Positions 14,464 through 19,929 of a stretch of 19,929 nucleotides of DNA are shown piece by piece. The translations under genes were made by a program, and so were the position numbers. The stretch is taken from positions 1-19,929 of the forward strand of contig DAIOUL010000046.1 in the NCBI GenBank assembly GCA_036759545.1, given 5' to 3'. Numbering within the stretch: position 1 is the stretch's first letter; each line of letters begins with the position of its first letter. This DNA comes from 66-474 sp036759545. GTDB lineage: Bacteria > Pseudomonadota > Gammaproteobacteria > Xanthomonadales > Rhodanobacteraceae. The notes beneath the pieces were generated by a model that saw only the letters and a program-made list of their open reading frames with translations, had not been told where the DNA came from and made no database searches.

Positions 14464-15132
14464 TCAACCAAGCCAATCGGCGATTTGCGCCGCCGTATCG
14501 GCGTACGCCTCCGCGCCCCAGGTGCGCGCATCATCCGGATCGAGATAGCCCCAACCCGCGACTACGGTGTAAAGCCCCGCGGCGCGGCCGGCCTGCACAT
14601 CGCGCGGATCGTCGCCGACGAACACGCACTTCAACGGATCTACCAGCGCCTGTCCGCAGGCGAGCAGCAGCGGTGCGGGATGCGGCTTGCGTTCCGGCAA
14701 GGTGTCGCCGCTGACCACCGACGCCGCGCGCGCGGCGTAACCCAGTTGTTCCATCAGCGGCGCGGTCATGAAGCCGGCCTTGTTGGTGACCACGCCCCAC
14801 TTGATGCCGCGCGATTCCAGCTTGCGCAGCAATTCCTCCATGCCAGGAAACGGCCGCGTACGCGCGGTGCGCGTGTCGACATACAGTTCGATGAAGCGCG
14901 GCAGCAGTGCGTCGACCGCGTCCTGGCCCAGATCACCGAAGCCGGATGCCACGATCGCGCGCGCGCCGCGCGAAGTGACCGCTCGCGAGACTTCGTACGG
15001 AGGCGGTTCGCGGCCGCGTTCCGCGCACAGCGCAACCAGGGCGTCGTGCAGGTCCGGCGCGCTGTCCACCAGCGTTCCGTCCAGATCGAAGAACATGCCG
15101 GCCAGCGGCTGCGGCAAGGTCGGCTTGTTCAT
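14464..15132 (-). CDS. mupP: HAD phosphatase, probably MurNAc-6-phosphate phosphatase MupP
   Basis: 222 residues of the HAD superfamily: motif I FDLDGTLVD with Asp16 and Asp18, motif II VVTNK at 114-118, the lysine of motif III in RKPHP (Lys149), and motif IV VGDDPRD at 172-178. A helical cap lies between motifs I and II. Often annotated as phosphoglycolate phosphatase (gph). Direct adjacency to ubiG, as in Pseudomonas, and the C-terminal GYLDPDDARTWGA resembling MupP favour removal of phosphate from N-acetylmuramic acid 6-phosphate in cell-wall recycling. amgK, murU and anmK are not in view, so Gph remains possible. Its ATG overlaps the ubiG stop by 4 nt. Confidence 0.78.
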   Translation of the reverse strand: MNKPTLPQPLAGMFFDLDGTLVDSAPDLHDALVALCAERGREPPPYEVSRAVTSRGARAIVASGFGDLGQDAVDALLPRFIELYVDTRTARTRPFPGMEELLRKLESRGIKWGVVTNKAGFMTAPLMEQLGYAARAASVVSGDTLPERKPHPAPLLLACGQALVDPLKCVFVGDDPRDVQAGRAAGLYTVVAGWGYLDPDDARTWGAEAYADTAAQIADWLG

Positions 15133-15839
15133 GCCGGTTTGCGCGCGCAGACCAGGTAATTCACGTCCACGCGGGCGACGATGGACGCCTTGCGTGTCAA
15201 TGGGTTGTACGCCAGTCCCGCAAGTTCTTCGAGCTCGAGTCCGGCGCGCCGCAACAGCCCGGCGAGCTCGGAAGGTTTCAGGAATTGCGCGTAGTGGTGC
15301 GTACCGCGCGGCAGCAGGCGCGCCACGTATTCTGCGCCGACGATCGCCAGCGCGAAGGCCGCCGGCGTGCGATTAAGCGTGGAAAGGAAAACGTGGCCGC
15401 CGGGTTCGACGAGTGCAGCGAGGTCGGAGATCAACGCCTCCGGATCGGGGACGTGCTCGATCAGTTCCATGCAGCACACCGCGTCGAACACGCCGGGCTC
15501 TCGCGCCGCGAGTTCGCGCGAAGAGCACAGGCGGTAATCGACCTGCAGCCCGGATTCGTGCAGATGCAGTTGCGCGATATCGATCAGCGGGGCGGCCAGA
15601 TCGATTGCCGTGACCTGCGCGCCCGCGCGCGCCAATGCTTCGGACAAAATCCCGCCGCCGCACCCGATGTCCGCGATACGGGCACCCGGCAACGCAACGC
15701 GCTCGGCGATCCAGGCCACACGCGCCGGATTCAGATCATGCAGCGGGCGCGATTCGCCTTGTGGATCCCACCAACGCGATGCAAGTCTGCCGAAGCGAGC
15801 CAATTCTTCCGCACTCGCATTGTGTGTGGCGTCACTCAC
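15129..15839 (-). CDS. ubiG: Ubiquinone biosynthesis O-methyltransferase UbiG
   Basis: 236 residues from GTG 15839, the usual UbiG length. It carries out both O-methylations in ubiquinone synthesis using SAM. The N-terminus EELARFGRLASRWWDPQGESRPLHDLNP is diagnostic; motif I is IADIGCGGGILSEALA, followed by VCCMELIEHVPDP and RGTHHYAQFLKPSEL. GAGGG stands eight bases before the GTG. The frame is open upstream to 16010, but that part overlies another frame with a second copy of this same N-terminus (16035-15964) and a palindromic segment, so it is not taken as coding. The GTG overlaps the stop of that upstream ORF by 8 nt. The gene sits between the amidohydrolase and mupP. Confidence 0.93.
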   Translation of the reverse strand: MSDATHNASAEELARFGRLASRWWDPQGESRPLHDLNPARVAWIAERVALPGARIADIGCGGGILSEALARAGAQVTAIDLAAPLIDIAQLHLHESGLQVDYRLCSSRELAAREPGVFDAVCCMELIEHVPDPEALISDLAALVEPGGHVFLSTLNRTPAAFALAIVGAEYVARLLPRGTHHYAQFLKPSELAGLLRRAGLELEELAGLAYNPLTRKASIVARVDVNYLVCARKPA

Positions 15840-16035
15840 TTCGAGCACCCTCGAATCGCTGCGAACCGTCCTTGGTGCGTGGCGCCCGCCCGGACATCCA
15901 TGTCCGTGCGCTCGCCGGCGCGAGATGCGATTCAACGCATCTCGCGTCACGTCCCGGCTCGCCCCACCAGCGGCTTGCGAGCTTGCCGAAACGCGCAAGC
16001 TCTTCGACACTGACGTTGTGAACCGTTTCGCTCAT
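15832..16035 (-). pseudogene. Truncated second copy of the ubiG 5' end, read into unrelated sequence
   Basis: A 67-codon ORF starting at ATG 16035. Its first 24 residues (MSETVHNVSVEELARFGKLA, then SRWW) match the UbiG start at 18 of 24 positions. It then runs into a palindrome-rich segment and stops at TGA 15834-15832, inside the real ubiG start region. Across the 14 most conserved codons, 8 differ between copies and 7 of those are synonymous. So both copies diverged while protein sequence was under selection, which is not expected of a fresh duplication. The ORF lies 20 nt after the amidohydrolase stop; a ribosome leaving it could re-initiate at the ubiG GTG. Confidence 0.75.
15840..15960. 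repeat. Palindrome-bearing segment between the two ubiG 5' copies
   Basis: About 120 nt that interrupts the ubiG reading. It has a perfect 11-bp hairpin (arms 15919-15929 and 15936-15946, loop ATTCAA) and a second palindrome CGGACAT-CC-ATGTCCG at 15891-15906. The wording looks like a dispersed palindromic element of this group of bacteria rather than gene sequence, but no second copy occurs in the window, so this is unconfirmed. The ends are uncertain: the left end near 15840 abuts the ubiG GTG and the right end lies near 15960. Confidence 0.5.
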
Positions 16036-16055
16036 GTCACCATTCTATCGGGACA

Positions 16056-17396
16056 TCAGCGGATCGCCGCGATGCGCTCGCGCCAGCGTGCGGCTTTTGC
16101 AAGCAGTGCATCGAGATCGACATCGACCAATTCGCCATTCGAGAGTCTGCGCCGCCCCCCGATCCACACGTCGCTGACCTGCCGGCGCGATGTGGCGTAC
16201 ACCAATTGTGAAATCGGGTGATAGAGCGGTTGCGTTTCCGGCAGGTCCAGCCGCACCGCGGCCAGGTCGGCCTGCTTGCCGGATTCGATCGAGCCGATGA
16301 TGTCGCCGAGGCCCAGAGCGCGCGCGCCGTTCAACGTCGCCGCACGCAACGCGTACGCCGCGTCGAAAGCGGCTGCATCGTTTGCCACGCCTTTCGCCAG
16401 CAGCGCGGCGGTGCGCAGTTCGCCGAACATGTCCAGATCGTTGTTGGAGGCGCAACCGTCGGTGCCAATGGCCACGTTCACGCCTTCGCGGCGCAGTTTC
16501 TCGGCCGGACAAAAACCGGAGGCGAGTTTCAGGTTGGACTCGGGACAGTGCGCGATCGAGACACCGGCTTCCGCGCAGGCGGAAATCTCGGCATCGGTCA
16601 CCGATGTCATGTGCACGGCGATCAGGCGGTCGTTGATCAACCCGAGACTTTGCATGCGCGCGAACGGCCGCGCGCCGTGCTCGCGCCGCGCATCCTCCAC
16701 TTCCTGCGCGGTTTCGTGCAGGTGCAGGTGCACCGGCAAATCGAGCTGATCGGAGAGGGTGCGGATGCGCTCGAAGCTGAGATCCGAAACCGTGTAGGGC
16801 GCGTGCGGCGCAAAGGTGCAGCCGAGCAGTGCATCGCCCCTTAAATCGTCATGCACCGTCAGCGCACGATCGAAATATTCATCGATGTTCGCCGCCCACG
16901 CGCTGGGATATTCGATGATCGGCAGGCCGACGCGTGCGCGAAAGCCGAAACTCCGGCACACCTGCGCGAACGCGTCGGGAAAGAAATAGTTCTCGTTGCA
17001 GGTCGTGGTGCCGCCGCGAAGCATTTCGGCGATCGCCAATTCCGAACCATCGCGCACGAACTCGGCGCCCATGACCTTCCCTTCCGCCGGCCAGATGTGC
17101 TCGCGCAGCCAGGTCATCAGCGGCATGTCGTCGGCCAGTCCGCGCATCAGCGCCATCGGGCTGTGCGTGTGCGCGTTGACGAGGCCAGGGATCAGCGCAT
17201 GCTGCGGCAGCTCGGCGTGTTCCACCGGTGCGTATTTCGCCCTCGCACCTTCAGCCGTCAAGACTTCGAGGATCGTGCCCTGGTTCACCGCGATTGCATG
17301 GTCTTCCAGCACTGCACCGTGCGGCTGGACGGGAATCACCCAGCGTGCGGAGATCAGGAGATCGATAGGCTGCAGATTGAAAGAGTTGGTCGCCAT
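16056..17396 (-). CDS. mtaD: 5'-methylthioadenosine/S-adenosylhomocysteine deaminase-type amidohydrolase (TRZ/ATZ family)
   Basis: 446 residues. A cytoplasmic metal-dependent deaminase of the amidohydrolase superfamily. Metal ligands: His76 and His78 (NAHTH), His225 with Glu228 in HLHETAQEV, and Asp313 in IGTDG; the substrate-side block HCPESNLKLASGFCP is at 283-297. Relatives deaminate methylthioadenosine, SAH or adenosine to the inosine forms; guanine-like or chlorinated substrates are other options in this family. Position next to ubiG matches Pseudomonas, and recycling of SAH made by UbiG is a plausible link but an inference. The ATG at 17396 is preferred; an in-frame ATG at 17444 would add 16 residues unlike the family, and neither start has a clear ribosome site. 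Confidence 0.82.
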   Translation of the reverse strand: MATNSFNLQPIDLLISARWVIPVQPHGAVLEDHAIAVNQGTILEVLTAEGARAKYAPVEHAELPQHALIPGLVNAHTHSPMALMRGLADDMPLMTWLREHIWPAEGKVMGAEFVRDGSELAIAEMLRGGTTTCNENYFFPDAFAQVCRSFGFRARVGLPIIEYPSAWAANIDEYFDRALTVHDDLRGDALLGCTFAPHAPYTVSDLSFERIRTLSDQLDLPVHLHLHETAQEVEDARREHGARPFARMQSLGLINDRLIAVHMTSVTDAEISACAEAGVSIAHCPESNLKLASGFCPAEKLRREGVNVAIGTDGCASNNDLDMFGELRTAALLAKGVANDAAAFDAAYALRAATLNGARALGLGDIIGSIESGKQADLAAVRLDLPETQPLYHPISQLVYATSRRQVSDVWIGGRRRLSNGELVDVDLDALLAKAARWRERIAAIR

Positions 17397-17418
17397 GCAC
17401 GAATCGGAAACAGGGATT

Positions 17419-17551
17419 AGGGACGAGTAGTGAGGGCGCAACAATCAAATCGTGGCGCCAGGTTGAAGCACTCGTGCCGCGGCGCCCGCGGACGATCCCC
17501 TGCTCGCCAGAGCGCTGGTTATCGCGCCCTCGCTACCCACCCCTCGTCCCT
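17419..17551. repeat. Imperfect inverted repeat between efp and mtaD
   Basis: The 159-nt gap 17397-17555 has no gene. One arm, AGGGACGAGTAGTGAGGGCGC (17419-17439, shown here less its role as one of many such G-rich strings), reappears in inverted, slightly longer form at 17524-17551 (GCGCCCTCGCTAC, then CCTCGTCCCT). About 84 nt lie between, including a GGCGCC pair that could form a smaller stem. It may be a mobile palindromic element or a folded 3' end of the efp transcript. Confidence 0.5.
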
Positions 17552-17555
17552 CGAT

Positions 17556-18122
17556 TCATTTGACTCTGCCGACGTATTCGCCCGTGCGCGTGTCGACCTT
17601 GATCACCTCGTCCTGGTTGACGAACAGCGGTACGCGCACCACCGCGCCGGTCTCCAGCTTGGCGGGCTTGCCGCCGCCGCCCGAGGTGTCGCCGCGCACG
17701 CCGGGATCGGTTTCTGCAATTTTCAGTTCAACGAAGTTCGGCGGTGTCACCGACAGCGGCGTGCCGTTCCACAGCGTGACGATGCATTCCTCCTCGCCCT
17801 TCAGCCATTGCGCGGCATCGCCCACGGCATTCTTGTCGGCCGTGTGTTGCTCGTAGGTGTCCGGCTGCATGAAATGCCAGAACTCGCCGTCGTTGTAGAG
17901 ATATTGCATGTCGGTGTCGATCACGTCGGCGCCTTCGACGGAATCCGTGGACTTCAGCGTTTTTTCCGTGACGCGGCCGTTCTTCAGATTCCTGATCTTG
18001 ATGCGGGTGAAGGCCTGGCCCTTGCCGGGCTTGATGAAATCCGCATCGACGATGGTGTAGGGATCGCCGTCAACGATGATCTTCAGCCCGTTCTTGACGT
18101 CGTTGAGTCCGTAGGTGGCCAT
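17556..18122 (-). CDS. efp: Elongation factor P
   Basis: 188 residues, exactly the usual length. EF-P rescues ribosomes stalled on consecutive prolines. The N-terminal KOW-like domain carries the modified loop FIKPGKGQAF with Lys34, the residue that receives beta-lysine in the EpmA/EpmB type; two OB-like domains follow, ending with VDTRTGEYVGRVK. The middle SGGGGKPAKLETGAVVRVPLFV segment is typical. GGAG lies five bases before the ATG. It is divergent from epmB across a 93-nt gap, a telling pairing because EpmB makes the beta-lysine used on this protein. epmA is not in the window. Confidence 0.97.
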   Translation of the reverse strand: MATYGLNDVKNGLKIIVDGDPYTIVDADFIKPGKGQAFTRIKIRNLKNGRVTEKTLKSTDSVEGADVIDTDMQYLYNDGEFWHFMQPDTYEQHTADKNAVGDAAQWLKGEEECIVTLWNGTPLSVTPPNFVELKIAETDPGVRGDTSGGGGKPAKLETGAVVRVPLFVNQDEVIKVDTRTGEYVGRVK

Positions 18123-18150
18123 GTGCGCTCCGAGGTTCTGCGACCGATCC

Positions 18151-18166
18151 TTGATCGCAAGATCAA
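18151..18166. promoter_or_regulatory. Palindrome in the efp-epmB divergent promoter region
   Basis: TTGATC-GCAA-GATCAA is a perfect 6-bp inverted repeat in the middle of the 93-nt gap between divergent start codons. TAAAAT at 18168-18173 follows and resembles a -10 box for epmB, though no good -35 lies 17 nt upstream. It could be an operator or simply part of the overlapping promoters. Confidence 0.35.
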
Positions 18167-18215
18167 TTAAAATCGCTGGATTCCAGGGGCGCGCCGCGCC
18201 CGCTCAAGACCATCA

Positions 18216-19235
18216 ATGATAACTGTTTCCGCTCTGCCCGCGCAGCCGCAAGCCCTGCCGGACTGGCGCCAGAGCTTGCGCGAGGGGGTCACCGACGCAC
18301 GCGAACTGCTGGCGTTGCTCGACCTCGGCGGACTCGCGGACCAACTGCCGCCGAACGACGCCGGTTTCGCGCTGCGGGTGCCGCGCGGTTTCGCCGCGCG
18401 CATGCGCAAGGGCGATCCGCGCGATCCGTTGCTGCTGCAGGTGTTGCCGCAATTGGCCGAATCCGGCGACGCGGGCGGCTTCGCCGATGCGGTGGGCGAT
18501 CTGCCGGCGCGCGTCGCGCACGGCGTGTTGCACAAATATGACGGACGCGCGTTGCTGATCGCAGCCGGTAGTTGTGCGGTGAATTGCCGCTATTGTTTCC
18601 GCCGGCATTTTCCCTACGCGGAAGAAATCGCCGCAGCCAACGGCTGGCGCGAAGCGCTGGCGCACCTGCGTGGCGACGCCGATGTCCACGAGGTGATCCT
18701 TTCCGGCGGGGACCCGTTGGTGCTGTCCACACCCAAGCTGGCGGAATTCGGTGCGGCGCTCGCTCGAATCCCGCACGTGCGTACGCTGCGCATTCACACG
18801 CGCGTGCCGGTGGTATTGCCTGAACGAATCGATCCCGCATTCTGCGAATGGCTCGCGGCATTGCCGCTGCGCCGCGTGGTCGTGCTGCATTCCAACCACG
18901 CGAACGAAATCGACGAATCGGTGCGCCTGGCGTGCGCGCGATTGCGCGAAGCCGGTGCAACCCTGCTCAACCAGTCGGTGTTGCTGCGCGGAATCAACGA
19001 TGATGCGAAAACACTGGCTGCGCTGTCCGAGCGCCTGTTCGACTGCGGCGTACTGCCCTACTACCTGCACCAGCTCGATCGCGTGCGCGGCGCGGCACAT
19101 TTCACGGTCGAGGATTCCGAAGCCCGCAAGTTGATCGAAGCCCTGCGCGGACGCCTGCCGGGCTATCTGGTGCCGCGACTGGTGCGGGAGGTCGCGGGCG
19201 CAAGCTCGAAGACTCCGCTCGAAAGGGTCGATTGA
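18216..19235 (+). CDS. epmB: EF-P beta-lysylation protein EpmB (lysine 2,3-aminomutase-like radical SAM)
   Basis: 339 residues. It converts (S)-alpha-lysine to (R)-beta-lysine, which EpmA then attaches to EF-P. The radical SAM cluster motif is Cys120, Cys124 and Cys127 (CAVNCRYCFRRHFPY), followed by ILSGGDPL and HTRVPVVLPERI. The C-terminal GYLVPRLVRE and SKTPL (Lys332) match the EpmB ending, where the lysine is the expected PLP anchor. It lacks the long C-terminal region of clostridial aminomutases, as is usual for EpmB. The ATG at 18216 lacks a strong ribosome site. It is transcribed away from efp. A small stem after the stop (19247-19263) has no T tract. Confidence 0.95.
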   Translation: MITVSALPAQPQALPDWRQSLREGVTDARELLALLDLGGLADQLPPNDAGFALRVPRGFAARMRKGDPRDPLLLQVLPQLAESGDAGGFADAVGDLPARVAHGVLHKYDGRALLIAAGSCAVNCRYCFRRHFPYAEEIAAANGWREALAHLRGDADVHEVILSGGDPLVLSTPKLAEFGAALARIPHVRTLRIHTRVPVVLPERIDPAFCEWLAALPLRRVVVLHSNHANEIDESVRLACARLREAGATLLNQSVLLRGINDDAKTLAALSERLFDCGVLPYYLHQLDRVRGAAHFTVEDSEARKLIEALRGRLPGYLVPRLVREVAGASSKTPLERVD

Positions 19236-19412
19236 AGTTTTTCCAACCCTCTTGAGTCAAGGGAGCAGAAACTGTGCGAGGCAAAGTTTCAGGGGCTGTG
19301 GAGGCAAGGAATAGTTGAAAAGCTGAAGCATTCGGCGCAATTGAATCTTTTGTGTGGTATTGCATGCGCCGATACGGTACAAGAATCTGCCCACCCGCCA
19401 ACGTATTTCAAC

Positions 19413-19929
19413 ATGATGCAGGACCCCGTAATCCGGATCGTGATCGTCGAGGACGTCGCGGAAGACGCCGAACAGGTCGTCAGCGTGCTGCGCAACGGCG
19501 GCATCGCGCTGCGGCCGCAGCGCGTCACGACCGAGGACGAACTCGCCGCGACGCTGGAATCCCTGAATCCCGATCTGGTGCTGGCCAATCCCGCCGCGCG
19601 CGAGGTGGAATACGCGCAAATCGCGCGCGCGATCGAAACCAGCGGCAAGGATATCGCGCTGCTGGCGCTGACCGACAAACTCGACGAGGACATGGTGGTG
19701 CACATCCTCGCGACCGGCACGCGCGGCATCGCGTTGCGCAAGCGGCCGGAACAGTTGCAGGCCGTGGTGCGGCGCGAACTGGACGCATTGAACATGCGCC
19801 GCAGCGTGCGGCGGCTGGAAGCCTCGTTGCGCGAGTCGGAGCGCCGTTGCGATTCGCTGCTGGATTCCTCGCGCGATCCGATCGCCTACGTGCACGAAGG
19901 CACGCACGTGCGCGCCAACCGCGCCTACC
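19413..19929 (+). CDS. fimX: FimX-like signalling protein, N-terminus (degenerate receiver, then PAS)
   Basis: The frame is open from ATG 19413 to the window end, 172 codons, with no stop in view. Residues ~7-125 resemble a response-regulator receiver (IRIVIVEDVAEDAEQ, then LNPDLVLANP and LLALTDKLDEDMVV). The usual phosphoacceptor aspartate of the third strand reads as LVLANP, so phosphorylation is unlikely. A charged helix (RRSVRRLEASLRESERRC) leads into the start of a PAS domain, LLDSSRDPIAYVHEGTHVRANRAY. This order, and the wording, recall xanthomonad FimX-type proteins (REC-PAS-GGDEF-EAL) that bind cyclic di-GMP and steer type IV pili; the later domains are outside the window. An ATG one codon later is equally possible. 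The 177-nt gap before it (19236-19412) is AT-richer and shows no clear promoter. Confidence 0.72.
   Translation, partial: MMQDPVIRIVIVEDVAEDAEQVVSVLRNGGIALRPQRVTTEDELAATLESLNPDLVLANPAAREVEYAQIARAIETSGKDIALLALTDKLDEDMVVHILATGTRGIALRKRPEQLQAVVRRELDALNMRRSVRRLEASLRESERRCDSLLDSSRDPIAYVHEGTHVRANRAY

Noticed and set aside
15840..16010. Longer UbiG starting at GTG 16010
   Set aside because: The added 57 residues read through the palindromic segment and the out-of-frame first copy. UbiG homologues begin at the position matching GTG 15839, which has a ribosome site.
19247..19263. Stem after epmB as a terminator
   Set aside because: The pairing needs a bulge, the loop is only three bases, and no T tract follows.
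19257..19907. Minus-strand open frame of 216 codons at the window end
   Set aside because: It opposes the FimX-like frame, which has clear receiver and PAS sequence; no domain is seen in the antisense product.
1..19929. tRNA, rRNA, CRISPR array, transposase, phage or toxin-antitoxin genes
   Set aside because: Looked for on both strands and not seen; nearly all the sequence is accounted for by conserved housekeeping genes.

Overview
This GC-rich window reads as a gammaproteobacterial chromosome of the Xanthomonadales, most likely Rhodanobacteraceae or a relative. The strongest marker is the arginine cluster: it encodes the xanthomonad route through acetylated citrulline (N-acetylornithine carbamoyltransferase, acetylcitrulline deacetylase and a fused acetylglutamate kinase/synthase). 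Other markers are a DksA with a long Lys/Ala/Pro N-terminus and the mtaD-ubiG-mupP gene order also known from Pseudomonas. The assignment rests on remembered family sequences; no search was run.

Layout. 1-309: 3' end of an acetoacetyl-CoA reductase (phaB type), convergent with the arginine operon. 350-7283 (minus): six-gene arginine operon, transcribed argF', argG, argE', argB (kinase/synthase fusion), argC, argH, with overlapping stop and start codons at every junction. Upstream, 7292-7495 holds a promoter-like pair, a 34-codon ORF and a hairpin with a U-rich tail just before the argF' start, which looks like an attenuator. 7499-8026 (minus): a secreted or envelope glycine-zipper protein. 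8139-10067 (plus): cysS and sufE. 10096-10959 (minus): unusual dksA. 11068-12665 (plus): yidD and a dihydroorotase, overlapping by 4 nt. 12662-17396 (minus): folE2, a squalene/phytoene-synthase-like gene, a MupP-type phosphatase, ubiG and an MTA/SAH-deaminase-like amidohydrolase. 17556-18122 (minus) efp and 18216-19235 (plus) epmB are divergent, and EpmB serves the modification of EF-P. 19413 to the end: N-terminus of a FimX-like signalling protein with a degenerate receiver domain.

How the genes work together. The arginine operon supplies nearly the whole path from glutamate to arginine; only the argD aminotransferase step is absent. The operon at 12.7-17.4 kb mixes ubiquinone methylation, cell-wall muramic acid recycling, purine/thioether salvage and folate precursor synthesis. 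It is a housekeeping set with no obvious single pathway.

The two least ordinary places are the 5' region of ubiG and the argF' leader. At ubiG, the first 24 codons are present twice, with almost entirely synonymous differences between conserved codons, separated by a palindrome-bearing segment. No tRNA, rRNA, CRISPR array, transposase or phage gene was seen. Most of the window is ordinary conserved metabolism, and I do not see a wholly new multi-gene system in it.
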